Shown here: positions 1-13,212 of the stretch, piece by piece
How positions within the stretch are numbered: the first letter of the stretch is position 1
Layout of the letters: each line of letters opens with the position of its first letter
Assembly: GCA_004194705.1 (NCBI GenBank)
Contig: SADC01000766.1
Span: forward strand, 1-64,000
Direction: 5' to 3'
Length of the DNA: 64,000 nt
Source of the DNA: Ditylenchus dipsaci
Taxonomy: Eukaryota > Nematoda > Chromadorea > Rhabditida > Anguinidae
The notes under the pieces: model-generated
What the model was told of the DNA's origin: nothing
The model's input: only the letters and a program-made list of their open reading frames with translations
The model's database searches: none
Translations under genes and position numbers: made by a program

Positions 1-110
1 ATAATCCGCTGTTGAATTATTCGTCTTTTGAATACGCGGGTGTTGAATTTTCCTCTGTTGAATTATCCGGTTTTGAATTTTCCGGTTGTCGAATAAAGCC
101 CCCGCCGTTT
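1..110. repeat. Minisatellite arm with TTGAAT-type units
   Basis: The window opens inside a degenerate tandem array whose units read roughly TTGAATTWTCCG (TTGAATTATTCG, TTGAATTTTCC, TTGAATTATCCG). The style matches the minisatellite arms of the foldback elements found later, so this may be one arm of another such element whose partner lies outside the window. That is inference, because no partner or target duplication is visible. Confidence 0.5.
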
Positions 111-760
111 TTTTCCTTTTCCATTTCGATTTTTCAGGGAATTTTTGAAGAAATATTGAAATTCTATATATAAATAATATCCAACTTCTTTTTCCTGCTC
201 TGCACAAGTTTGTCCATCATTGCAACACCGAATTGACGACAAAATATGAACTAAAAATCACATTTAAAAAGAACACAGAACTTTGATCAATCCTTTCGTG
301 TAGTATACTATCTCCTTTAATAGCTTGCAAACAACCGCCCCCCTCCACCCCCCTCCTTTAAGGGCGGTTGTCAGGGGGTCCGGTGCTCAAATGCAAAAAA
401 CAAGAGGTCGAAATCCATTTAATTTCGAAAAAGCGTTCTATGCATTTAAGCACGGGTCTATAAAACTGACTCTCGATAAAATGGACCCTTATGGCGATGG
501 TCCGAGGTATCCATTATAACTAGAGCCCGACTGTATTGTCAATAGCTATTGTATTGAGTAGGGCATAGTTTTCAGCACCGCAGCAATGTTTTACATTATT
601 ATTGAACCAGATAGAATGTATGCCATTTCTTGTTTGGGTTTAGACGATCTAACTCATTTCTAAAACAGCATTTTTATTCATAATATTTGTTTCTCAACAT
701 TATTTCCAGTACTCGTGTTTCGAAAATTGACCATTAATTTTCAGCCGCTAATTATAAGAT
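111..760. other. Non-coding stretch upstream of the EFL1-like gene
   Basis: No gene is recognisable here. A short hairpin lies at about 330-372, with ACAACCGCCC at one end and GGGCGGTTGT at the other around a C-rich loop. The rest is AT-rich and could include the promoter and 5' UTR of the downstream EFL1-like locus. Confidence 0.4.
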
Positions 761-3700
761 ATGACCTCCGCAGGAGCAAACTTTGCCTTAGAAAAGGTGT
801 TTCAAGAGGTAATTTTTTGTTCACGGGCTATCTCACATTTCAACAATCCATTTAGTTACCTACCTCGCAGATAAGCAATGTTTGCATAATCGCTGCTTGT
901 GGATCATGGGAAGACAACTCTTGCCGATCACCTCATTTCTTCAAGTAGTATTATTCCGGTAAACTTTCTTGATAACACTTGGTTTTCGTACCATAATGAT
1001 ATTTTGATTTAGCTGGACTGGCCGGAACTGTGTGCCTACATGGACAGTAGAGAAGACAAAAAGCTGAGAAATTAACTATGAAAGCTAGCGCCATTACTCT
1101 CTACTATAATTCTCTGTTGGTGAATTTGATCGATAGCCCCGGACATGAAGAATTTGGCTCAGAAGTTTGGTTGGCCGCTTAATTTGGCGGATACTGCTGT
1201 TCTGGTTGTGGATGTGGTGAGATTTCATTGATCATTAAAATTTTGATAGAGATTGATATATTTTTTTTGAGGTGAGGGCCCGTGCTCGCGAACAGAATCA
1301 CTTCTTCGAACAGCTATGAGTCCGCAAACTAGATGTAATCTTAGTGGTCAACAACTAAGATCGGATGATTCTGGAACTGAAACTGAAGCAGGCAGAAGCT
1401 TTTCAACACATTTGGCGTCTGATCGAGCACATTACAGTTGCGTGTCACAAATTCTCCATATGCAATTATCGAATGAAGATCGACAGAAAGCTGAAATAGC
1501 CCAAAGTTCATTCCATTTTGATCCAACTAAGGGAAATGTATGATTAGAAATGGTTAAGTACTTTGCTTGACGATTCATGAACTGTGGTTCAGGTTCTTTT
1601 CGCTTCTGCCTTTTATGGATACGCTTTCTCGCTGGATGACTTTGCTCTTTTGTGGTCCGAAAAGTTGGGAGTTGACAAGGATGGATTGGGCAAGCATCTT
1701 TCTCCTCTGATCACTTTTTCTCGCTGAAAAACAAGCAAGTTTGCCAGAAGCTGAAGCAAAAGGGAAAAAAAAGCCGTTGTTTGAACATCTTGTGCTCGAT
1801 CCTCTCTTTGAATTGCACGAATGCGCTTTGGTAAAAAAAACTTGTTCGGTTAAAACTCTAGCTGCAAAGCTCGGAATTAGCTCAACTCTGTGGTCATAAT
1901 GTGAATGAAGCATTTAAAGAGATGATGAGTCAGTGGATGCCATTAACCGTACGTGTTTTTCTATGCTTTATCCTTGTTTACTCTAATCTTTAGAATGCCC
2001 TAGTGAAATCTTTTCGTCAAGTGAAGCCTGCTGCCAGTGCATTTGCCCATGAGATCGTCTGCTTCAAATGTGCTCAACTCAGACCAATCCACTGTGGCAA
2101 CAAATACGCAATTGTGATTCCAGCCGAAAATGAGGCTTTGGTTTATGCTGCGAAATTTTTGAGGCTGTATGGCAAGAACGTTGCTTTATGTAGGATAATA
2201 GTGGACAGTCAGGCAGGGTAAGACTTATAAAAATACAGGTTTTATCTATTTGGAGACTCTTTTTCAGGTCAAAGCTAAATATTTTGAATGCCACCAGAGA
2301 GCAAGTCTAGTGGTTTTCTTGCAAATACAGTAGTCATCCGGAGCATCTATATTTTCGCCGGGCGAGAACTGCTCCGTGTACAAACTGCCACCCGCAGGAA
2401 GAATTTGCGCAGTGGAGTCAGAAGATGGGTCTTGTTCAATGGTCATTAACTATGCTCTAGATTGATTTCCGATGGTGGTGGTGGACGCTTGCTGAAATTC
2501 ATGCGTTTCGAAGAAGCTGAGCCATTGCTGCGAGTAACCATTCGTCCAAATCTTACTGGGGGACGACTATCTTAAAGAATTAAAAGCCTGTCTTAGACAG
2601 CTGAGTGTGCTAGACAGAGGAGGTATCAATTTTTTCGGCTACATTTTGCGGTTTTTCAAACCTTTTTATTTAGTCCGGGTTTTCGAACGAGAAATTGGTG
2701 ACTTGGTTCTAATCACAGCTGGGAAGGTGCATTTGCGAAAATGCTTGAAGGTAAAAATTTCTGCGTTATTCCAGGCTGTCTTAACTATTTTTTGTTGCAG
2801 GATCTCAGTGACTTTGGTCAGACCAACATTTATGTTTCCGAGTCAAACGTTCTGTCCCTTAATTCTGAAGTGGTCGATCTTTTCTCGCAAAGTCACCATG
2901 CGTCGGCTGATATCTTGCTTGATGTGGCTGAAAACTGCCGTCAAATTTTCAGCAAGATGAACTTCAGCGTGAATTGAAGCGCCTGCTAGGACAACTAAAA
3001 TATCAAAGCCCAGTTTGATAAATTGTTGAAGAAGAAGGTGATTTACATTCAATGTTTTATCAAAAAATTTGATGACCTGATAAGATCACCAATTTTTATG
3101 AGTGAAATTTTCATGCTGTTAAACCACTTTGTAATTGGTCACAAAATGGCACCTAAACTTCCCAATTGAAGTGTTGAGCGATATTGTCCTATTTTTTGAC
3201 AAGCAAAGCTGTGTACCAGTACTTTTATCGTCGAGAAATTTGACTAGCCTTACACTTCGTCATCTTGAGTTTCTTCTAGCCAGTGTTGTATGAATACTCA
3301 TAATTTTTACCTTTTGTTGTTTTGCTAACTCCACAAATTTCAGGAAAAAGCATATTTGCTTTCAAGAGTGACAGTAAAAATGAATGATCTATTGATGAAC
3401 CCGCTCATTGGATCCAGACAGTTTTGTGCTATTTGGAAAATGGTATGTTTTCTTGTTTGCATCTTTAGTTCTCACTATCTTTTTTTTGATAGATCGATTT
3501 GCTGAATCAAATTCTGTCGAGAAAAACAATCGAGGTGAGGGAAAAGCTCAGTTACGAAGGGACCGTGGTCGCGTTTGAAAGAAGCTGTCGTTTGCTGTAT
3601 CTCGGAAGACAGTTCTATCCAATGCCAGATCGACTGAATGCTTTTGGGGGTGCATCCCAAGCAATGGGCCGTCTGAATGCAAGTCGGACAACAGAAGGAA

Positions 3701-4005
3701 AGCATATGTGGATGCTCAAAGACCTTGTTGTGTTAATGCCGTCTAAACCTGTTTTAATGCATCATTTCAGCTAGAGAGAGCGTTTGGTTCCAACGCAACT
3801 ATGCAGGTGGACTACTTCCATTTGTCATTTATCAGCAACCATCCTAAAGTAACGATTTTAGGAGAGTGACGAAGAGGAGCCTGGAAGTGGTTGAGCAGGT
3901 GAAATTTTTAATCTCTATATTAGTACAACTTATCTATTTGCTTACAGGCCGAGCGACAATTGACTGAAGAAGAGCTGAAAATCTATGTATCCGATTGCTA
4001 GAAAA
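761..4005 (+). pseudogene. EFL1: EFL1-like (elongation factor-like GTPase 1) gene, multiply frameshifted
   Basis: EFL1 is the EF-2-like cytoplasmic GTPase that works with SBDS to release eIF6 from maturing 60S subunits. The sequence shows the P-loop region VDHGKTTLADHLISS, then MDSRED, TMKASAITLYY and the G3 motif LINLIDSPGHEEF (spelled here VNLIDSPGHEEF). Further downstream are ITAGKVHLRKCLKDLSDFG and SESNV, which match EFL1 domain IV surroundings. Short introns ending TTTCAG or TTTAG are retained, so this is not a processed copy. The frame changes repeatedly: before VDHGK, before MDSRED, between MDSRED and TMKAS, after RPNLTGG, and near the C-terminus. The region between G3 and domain IV aligns poorly. 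As written it cannot encode a full-length protein. Either the gene is dead or the assembly carries many indels. Confidence 0.75.
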
Positions 4006-6900
4006 AGCCTCCATATATAAATTGTATTCGTTGACTCTGAGTAATTTTGTTGTGCGTGCGTGATAAAAATTTCATCCATTTTTTGATTAGTCGTTGAACT
4101 TTGATCTTGGTTGTGTGGTATGTGTGACTTTTGGCGTTAACATCTAATAAGAGGAGGGTATCCACGCGTTCGGGCCTCCGCATTTAAGCCTCATTTCAAA
4201 TTTTTTTATTTATCCTTAGCAAATCCTCGGGTTGCAGACGTTTTTCTTGACTACTTTTAATAGTGAAGCATTTTTTTAAAGGATTAGTGAAGTTTAGGGT
4301 GAGTACGAAAACCGCCAATATCCAGCCTTAAAGGGTATGAAAGGATAAGGAAACCACTTGTATTTCATATAGAAGGGTTATTTCTACCGCATTTTGGTTA
4401 CTAGAGTGCGCGCATCTCTAACTCAAGTCAACAAACACCACCCCCCACCACCCTAGAAGAGTAGCGCATAAGATGTTGCACAGCTTCACGGGCAATTCTG
4501 GCTCTTCATCGTCCTCCATCACGTCCGTGTCACTGGTTTTTGACCACTCTAGAGTGGGTTCTCAGCAATTCTCAAAAGGGAAATTAAGGCGAAAACAAGT
4601 AATTTTTCAGAGTCCTTCTTGTTTTCACTCATTTTAACTCAAATCTGAAATTTATGACTTTATTCTACTTTTAAAAGGTAGGTTATAAAAACAAAAAGGA
4701 AAGATAAAAAATAAACAAAAAACAAAAACCAAAATGCAACAAAAAGACAAAGAAAAAGTAAAAAAGTGTTTAAAATTTTCGAGTTTTTTCCTGTTGAGAA
4801 ACAAAAATTAAGAAATCAAAACAATTTTTTGAAACATCTTTATCATCAAAATATTTACCTCAGCTCTAGAGCCACAATCAGCCATGGCATCCAGACTATT
4901 TACTAGTTCCGATCCAAATATTCAGCGGCGAACCCGTCTAAACTAATAATGACCAATAGAGGAATAGTCACACTAAAGTTTTCGGCTTGGTCAATTGTCA
5001 GTTTAAAATAAGACTTATTTTTATTATTTATGATTATTATTTAATAAGTAAGTGTAGGGCACCATTATGTTGAAATTTCAAGCTTATAAACAATGGTGTT
5101 TTTTATTATAAAAAGGTTAATCGTTTTTTGTTGCAAAAATACCTTTTTTGTGGCAAATTTACTCTTTTTTTGTGGCAAATTTTCACTATGCCTGATTTTA
5201 TTGATTTTTTTGTCTTTTCACAAAAGTGATAACACCATCATGTAGCCTTACTCTTCTAGTTCTAATGAGGTATCGTTACATCAAACGCCTTTTTTTGAAA
5301 TTTAGGAAATTTAGGTCTTTGAAATTTAGGTCCAAAATTGCGATTTTACCCATCTAACTTCAATATTTAGGGTGGGTACCTCCAGGTTAGGTGGATATCC
5401 ACCTAACCTGGACCTCGTCCACTTAGAATTCTTTTAAAGTTTCCAGGCTCCAAAACATGTTTTCTGCACTAATTTGAGCACGCTGAAGACGGTTTGACAG
5501 TACTGAAATCACGTTTTTTCGAGAAATTCTTGAGTCACTGTGAATTATTGATGTATCAAAATCAATAATTTACGATAACTTAAAAATTTCTCGATAAATC
5601 ACTATTTAACCACTGTCAAACCATCTTCAGCATTCTGGAATTAGTCCAGAAAAATTGTTTTGGAACCCCAAAACCTTCAAAAATTTTTTTTTATCAAAGT
5701 GGACGACCACTTGGTTTGGTGCATGGATCATCCAGTAGGACTGAGGTTTGATTATAGAAAACCTTTAAAATGATAGGAGTTCTTTGCAATACAAATAAGT
5801 TAATTCAGAAATTCAAAACCAGAAAAGGCGCGAATTCAAAAAGTGGTAAAAAGGGGACAAACGAATTAGGTAATTCGTTTGTCCCTTCTTTCCATAAATG
5901 GAAAAAAAGAGGACAAAAGCTACGACCCAAAAATGTCCGCAAATTCACTGAAAAATGTCCGCAATTTTGCTGAAAAATATCCGCAATATTCTGACATCTG
6001 TCCCAAAATTTGTTTTTTTTATTAGCTCGACCAAAATTTTCACACCAAAGTTTTCAAAAATCATGCTTAGCACACAAAACTACACTCTGAGGTAATAATC
6101 CTATTTGCGGACACATTTCAGCAATTTGCGGATAAATTAATTATCACCCAATAAAGAAAACAAATTTTTTTTATAAAATCACTCTTTCTAATTAATAATG
6201 CCGAAAACCAATACAGTCAACCGGTTTGACTCAAACCTCAATAAGCCGGCACCCCCAAAAGTTCGTTCCAGCCTTGGGTCCAGCCCAATTTTTCTGATTT
6301 TGGTCATTTTTTCAAGAAATTGATTTTTTCCAAAAGGCCATATCTCAACACTTAGATTTTCAAAAATCATTCTGTAATATGGTTTTGTAGCTCTTTGAGC
6401 TGCGCTACAACATGGTGATAAAATTTTGTCGTGACGCTCAAAATTCAATAAAACATTTGACCAGTTAAAGTGATTAAAACGCGGGTAACCTTCTCAAAAT
6501 GACAGACAAGTGTTTGGACCCAAATGGTGAGTTATCCAGATAATCAAGCTAAGTTAAATATGCCATTTGAAAGAGGAGATTCAGGGCTACAAAACTGTAT
6601 ATTTGGAATTTTTTTATTGCATAATTTTCATTTCAAAAAATAAGCTTAAAAGTCCGCTCCGAACTTTTTGGACACCAGTTACTATTTTAAAATAATTTTG
6701 GTCCTGTCAAAGTTAAGAAAAGTGAATATTTAGTGCTTGCTTTTTGCTTGACTAATCATTTGCAAACATCATCTAAACTTTTGTGTAGCGTTCAGTTCAT
6801 AATTGATTACTGAACATTGAATGAATTTTATTAGTTTATGTTCATAAAAGTGTACTATTTTCAAGTTTCTATCTCGCGTTAAAGCTTTCGACATCAATCA
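4006..6900. other. Repeat-rich intergenic region
   Basis: I see no gene in this 2.9 kb. It holds homopolymer-rich AT sequence, a diverged foldback MITE copy at about 5388-5725, and a perfect small palindrome around GGGACAAACGAATTAGG at about 5855-5885. At about 6190-6480 lies a repeat with CAGTCAACC and GTTCGTTCCAGCC that is also present near 33350-33590. Confidence 0.5.
5388..5725. repeat. Foldback MITE (GTGGTCGTCCACTTGG family), diverged copy
   Basis: This is a palindromic element of about 340 bp. The left half has CGTCCACTT and ACGGTTTGACAGT, the centre is an inverted pair around ATCAATAATT, and the right half has CACTGTCAAACC and AAGTGGACGACCACTTGG. It is the same family as the copies at 10775, 41249, 51121 and 56733, but more diverged. 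Confidence 0.7.
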
Positions 6901-6910
6901 AAGAGTAAAA

Positions 6911-8110
<1,200 letters not shown>

Positions 8111-8219
8111 TTGCACATCACCAAAGCACTGGTCAATATGCTGTTAGAGAGTCAACGAGTCTCTGCAGGCGATTTTAAATCTTTGCTTAGAGCTTTTCTC
8201 AGTTTCAGTTTGCGATGAA

Positions 8220-9008
8220 TGGATGAGATGAAGTTCATATGTTTGGCGAATATGGATACATTTATCCCGGATTTGTTCATTTTGAAGGCAGTCCTTGCAC
8301 GGCCCCTTAAAAACTGCATTTTAGTGCATTTAAAAATAAACAAAACGCCAAGAATTTCAAAAAAACTTTTTCTGCGCTTTCTAAACAATTTTTAGCTTTC
8401 AGATACTTTGCTTGAATTTAGACAAATTTATTGCAAACCTGGACAATTACAAATCAAAAACTTTCACATCAAACAAAATGTTTCTCACAAAAGAGTCTTT
8501 TTCAAAATTTATTGGTTTCTTTCGTTTTTGCCTTATCCATGTAATTTTTTTTAGCAAAAAAACTTATTTTAACAAAATTACGACACATTGATCGTCTCTA
8601 ACGCATATCACACCGATCCCAATAGCGTTACATCTTCAAATCCTGCTATAAGTTACCTTCTTTGCGTTGTCAGTATCAAATGAAAGCAATCATCACAAAA
8701 AAGTCAAATTCAAGAGTTAAAAGAAGGATTTATTACGAATCTGAATCTTCTAGATCTACATTTTCATCAAAACACCTTACTTGGCCATCATATAACACAT
8801 TCCGTACATATAAATATTTATGACTAACCAATAAACAGCAACTCTCAACCGATGAATGCAAAGAAAACCCGGAAATGAATTAACCGATCAACAACTTTAT
8901 TTACACCTTTTCTCAAAGGCACATAAATTTACGACGAACATCAACAGCAATAAACAAAAACACTTGATATGGTAATGAAATAGTATGACTCGACCTCTCA
9001 TAGCCGAA
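8220..9008. other. AT-rich intergenic region
   Basis: No gene is recognised between the decayed actin and RPS4. The stretch is AT-rich with no strong palindrome. It probably includes the 3' flank of both genes. Confidence 0.4.
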
Positions 9009-9842
9009 TTAAAGACCTTTCTGCTTCTGGGCAAGACGCTTATCACGCTCCTCAGCAATGTGCAACTTGATACCTTTGTCGGCTGGAAGAGCAACCAATG
9101 CAGCACTGCCTCTGCCGATGATGAAGACATTGTTCAACCTAAGAACAGCTCGTTAACCTAAGCACTTAATTAAACTGATCACGGCTAAGCTACCTACCAA
9201 CCTCAGCCGGTATTTATGGCACCACAGCCCCCGACTCTCACTTCGATTTTACTTACCTAGTGACGAAGGTGTGACCGGCGGCATCTTTGATGAGGACAAT
9301 GTCGAAGGACCCCGGATGGCGCTTGCGATGGCCAACGATTCCAACTCTTCCCATGTTGCGTCCGCCAGTTATCATGCACAAGTTGCCAGAGTCGAAGTTG
9401 ACGTAGTCGGTGATCTTGCCAGTCTCAATGTCGATGACCATGGTATCGTCCACCTAAAAGTTATAAATTGGAATAATACTAATGAGTAACGAAATTAGGA
9501 AACACAACTTGAGATGAGGATCCGGTAACGGATTGTACGAGCTTCATGGGTCACGATATATGGCACACTCTTGGACCAATGGACTGCTTGACGATCTTAG
9601 CCAATTTGAAACCACCCTCCTGCTCGGAGATTCTGTGAGTAGCAAAGCGACCCTTGATGTCGTAGAGAAGGTGGAAAGTCTTGTCACTTTTCTCAATTAG
9701 GATCACGCCTAAAGAGAGTTTTTGAAATAAGACTTTGAAAATTGGAAATATGAACATACCAATGAAACCGGCAGGAAATCGAAATTTTGTTCGCACTTTT
9801 CCATACACTTTGATAGCACGCTGTTCGCCATCAAGCTGCAGT
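9009..9842 (-). pseudogene. RPS4: Ribosomal protein S4 (eS4), 5'-truncated and frameshifted
   Basis: eS4 is a structural protein of the 40S subunit. Four minus-strand exon segments are visible. The first, at about 9760-9842, encodes IKVYGKVRT and PAGFIG. The second, at about 9506-9708, encodes GVILIEKSDKTFHLLYD, IKGRFATHRI and VTHEARTIRY. The third, 9257-9453, encodes [17 protein letters not shown] and [13 protein letters not shown]. The last, 9009-9138, encodes NNVFIIGRG, then [12 protein letters not shown] and a stop. Introns 9139-9256 and 9709-9759 join in frame. Two frame changes interrupt the second segment: one before VTHEAR, and one where Pro codon CCG after RY has lost a C. The roughly 65 N-terminal residues, with MARGPKKHLKR-type sequence, are not found upstream. 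It is a truncated copy or an assembly-damaged gene. Confidence 0.8.
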
Positions 9843-10095
9843 TGTTTGTTTTGACTGCTCTTCTTTCCGTTCGGCCAGTTTCGCTAAAACAAAAAACTTA
9901 TAAGCACTACCAAAGAGTAAAATAAAACAGCTTACAAAGACGAATTCTTGTAGCAGCCTTAGCTCGCTCACAAAAATTTTTCTTAGCCTGCTTCGTGCGC
10001 TTATTCTTCTCCCATCTTTTCTTGGATGCCGCTGCACGAATTTCAGATAAAGACGAACCATCTGACTCGGAGCACATTCTTCTGGTGGCGACCAT
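9831..10095 (-). CDS. Small Lys/Arg-rich hypothetical protein (70 aa, two exons)
   Basis: Exons 10095-9936 and 9883-9831 join across a 52-base GT...TTTTAG intron to give an uninterrupted 70-residue frame. It starts MVATRRMCSESDGSS and ends EEQSKQTTAA, with about a third basic residues. Its second exon overlaps, in another frame, the first recognisable exon of the RPS4 fragment. It may therefore be a misread of a damaged RPS4 5' region rather than a gene. I do not recognise a family; the basic composition would fit a ribosomal or nucleolar protein. Confidence 0.3.
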
Positions 10096-10774
10096 CTTTA
10101 GCTCTAAAAACGAAGAATTTATTTTGCATGAGATGCTCCAAATTTGCATTTTTAGAGCTTTTCTATACACCAAAACGTAGCCCATACATTCAGCTACTCA
10201 AAAAGTTGAGCCGAATTTCGTGAAGATGTTATTTTAGAAACTAGAGACCGTTTGAAGCGAACAACTGGCATTTTTCGAGTAAAATTAGGGGTTTTTGCGT
10301 TTTCCCATCTAACTTTTGTATAAGACACCCGAAATTTGTATTTTTTGTATATGTCCTTGGTACCAAAATGTAGCAAATTCACTCATCTATCACGTCTAGT
10401 CTTGCTTCAGCAATTTATTGTCAAAAAAATCGGCGTTGATATCAATCAAGTCAAATAAATCGAATAAAATTTTCAGAAATATTTACGAAAATCTCTTCTA
10501 GTTTTGAAATTCGTTGAGTTTATCGGGCACGTGATAGCTTGTTCGAAAGCGCTGAATGTGGTGAGTTTTTGACAATAAACTTACATGAGGTACAGCGGAA
10601 AAAGTAAAAGCAGAAGAGCTGGATAAAATAAATTGAAAAACAGCGGTTTTTCAAAATTTTTGATTTGGCGCCAAATTTCGCTAATGCACTAGAATGCAGT
10701 TTTTGAGGGGCCGTGACCACCCGAAACCATCCAAAACTACACTAAACAAAAATTTTGCGGGAATTTGAATTTTT

Positions 10775-11126
10775 AGTCTGAACCAACCAAACAAGTGGTC
10801 GTCCACTTGGATCAAAATTTTTTTTACGTTTTTGGGTTCTAAAACCAGTTTTCTAGACTAATTCCTGCACGCTGAACATGGTTTGACAGTGGCAAAATGC
10901 CGTTTTCTCAGTTATTTTTTGAGTTTTGGCAAATAATTGATTTTACCAAAATCAATTATTCCCCAAAACTCAAAAATTTCTTCATAAAACGTGATTTTAC
11001 CACTGTCAAACCATGTTCAGCGTGCACGAATGAATCCAGAAAACAGGTTTCGGAACATGAAAAACGTAAAAAAATTTTGATCCAAGTCGACGACCACTTG
11101 GTTTGGTTGGTTCAGACTAAAATTTA
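10775..11126. repeat. Foldback MITE (GTGGTCGTCCACTTGG family)
   Basis: This near-perfect palindrome is about 350 bp long. It begins TAGTCTGAACCAACCAAAC and ends GGTTTGGTTGGTTCAGACTA. Inner arms carry GGTTTGACAGTGGCAAAA and its complement, and the centre is AATTGATTTTACCAAAATCAATT. It can form one long hairpin. Copies lie at 41249-41610, 48929-51466 (interrupted), 56733-57037 and 62918-63175. No coding capacity is seen. Confidence 0.8.
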
Positions 11127-11149
11127 AATTAAATTTTAAAATTTAAATT

Positions 11150-11505
11150 TTTGTTTGGTGAATTTTCGAATGATTTCTGGTGATTTTTGGTGTTCTGGGT
11201 GGTTTTGTGTGATTTTGAGTGGTTTTGGGTGATTTTGGATGATTTTCGCTGGTTTGGGGTGGTTTTAGGTGGTTAGGACAGTTAGGACACAATTTCGAAA
11301 ATTTTGAAAAAAAACGTAAAAACTGCCTTGGTCCCCCCTGTTGTTCGTTGGCCAAATTTCGTTCCGGCATATTTCGTTTTGGCGCATTTCGATTTGGCAA
11401 ATTTCGTTTTGGCAAATTTCGTTTTGGCAAATTTCGTTTTGGCAATTTCGTTCTGGCAAAACATACGTTTGGCAAATTTCGTTTTTGGCAAGTTTCCCCT
11501 AGCCG
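11150..11505. mobile_element. Truncated foldback element, one minisatellite arm
   Basis: After a GGTTTTGGGTG-rich spacer comes CCTTGGTCCCCCCTG, then a tandem array of about ten GTTTTGGCAAATTTC units, ending GGCAAGTTTCCCCTAGCC. This is the same structure as the right arm of the element at 40853-41946. The matching left arm is missing here, because the sequence left of the MITE at 10775 does not carry it. Confidence 0.65.
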
Positions 11506-13000
11506 TTTTAATAAAATGTTAGATTGAGTCATTTTTGAGATTATAGCCAAAAAACTGCGGTTAGAGGCTAAAATTAGCAAAAACCGGAAAAACCGGGTCG
11601 GTTAACCGCGTACTGGTAATAAACCGTAACCGAAAACCGGGTACCCCAAAACCGGTTAACCGAAAACTGGGTAGGGCCAAATTAACCGTAACCGTACCAC
11701 CCTACTTAAAACGATAAAAAAGTTAATTTCTAACATTTTTCACACAAAAAATGGTATTTTTGAAAAAAATTTGACTTTTTGCCTTCGGGGACCAAGGCAA
11801 ATTACCTTGTATTAAAGTATTCTACCCCGTTTTGGTCACTGGAGCTGGGCAAAAAGAGTCTCTTTATGCATTTTTAATCAAAAGTCTTACTCGGAATTAT
11901 GTCTAAGGTAAGTGAGTGAGTAAGGTAAGTGAGGTATGTGGGTGTGCGCATCTCAACTGCAAGCCCCCAAGCCCCCTGCGCCCCTTGAGAGTTAGAGATG
12001 CGCGCACGCACTTACCTTAGACATGATTCGAGAAGCTCTCTTGATCATAAAATGTATATAAAGTTGATTTGACCTCACTTACCTTAGACATAATTCGAGT
12101 AAGTGACTCTGGATGCATAAAAATGTATGCATACCAGAGTTTCTTTATGCGGTAGGCCCCAGTCAACAAAACTATGTTCAAATTCCAAACTATGTTCAAA
12201 TTCCTATCTCCTCCACCTGATCCTTCCCCGTGGGGGATTCGAAACTGCAACCGGAACATCTCACAAGTTTAGAATGGGTGGCAAGAAATAAATTGCAGAT
12301 TTAGAGAGAGCAGACAATTCTGAGTATGATTGGCGAAAAATATGATGTAAAAAGTGGGGCATTAAAATTCTGGAGTATAAAGAATAAAAGAGTTTGACTA
12401 ATGTACTTATGCACAGTGTTTACGTGAGCTCACTCAAAGTGTGAATCTCTGAGAGTGAGAATGAGCTCACTCACTTTCACTCTCAATTTTTGATTTTTAT
12501 TATCACTCACTCTAATATTTTTAATCTCACCATCACTCTCACTTAGTTATTTTTTCATTCTCAGTAAGAATAAAGTTCGAATTGTTCTTTTCTGCCTAAC
12601 AAGTAAGGCCAATATCAACACAGTTTTGTTAAAATAAAAGGCAATGCGCACATAAATGAAAAAATTAAGCCCTTGATCTGTGTAATAAGGCATCATCGAT
12701 GTACTTATGACAGTTCAAAGTAACTTTTAATATAAAGTCTTAGTGCAAAGAAATAATTGCACTCTTTTCAAAAACATTGTCGATTCTTAAAGGCAGTTCA
12801 CATAAAGTGTCGACCAAGGCGTGTTTTAACGTGGGAAGGGCTGTAGTTTTTGACAAGTATGTTGACAAGTGTAAAAATCTAGTTAATTGTAAAAGGTTTT
12901 TTTTCGACATGTCAAATTGTCCTTTTTTGGTGCCAAAACCTTTTATTCTGTAGGAAATGTTCTTTTTTGGTGCCAAAACCCTTCATTTTGTAGGTAATGT
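11506..13000. other. Repeat-rich intergenic region with AACCGG-type and AAGGTAAGTGAG repeats
   Basis: At about 11585-11700 there are degenerate AACCGTAACCGAAAACCGG repeats. At about 11790-12260 lies a repeat shared in part with 25130-25570. It has ATTATGTCTAAGGTAAGTG, a GCGCATCTC inverted pair, and CCAGAGTTTCTTTATGC followed by GTAGGCCCCAGT. A CACTCTCAC-rich stretch lies at 12430-12550. A GTCCTTTTTTGGTGCCAAAACC repeat occurs twice near 12920-12985. I see no gene. Confidence 0.5.
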
Positions 13001-13212
13001 CCTTTTTGAAAAAAAATTATTTTCATACCTGCTCAAACCTTACTCTTTTTTGCTGGCATGCGAATAATCCTGAGAGCAAAATAGCTAGGACCGCATGGAA
13101 TACTAGCGGAACGACAACTGCAGGTCTCACTAACAGCAAAAATACAAAACAGTCCAATATTCGCATTTATTAACAACAACAAAAGTACAGATCTACATTT
13201 CATTCCTTTAAA

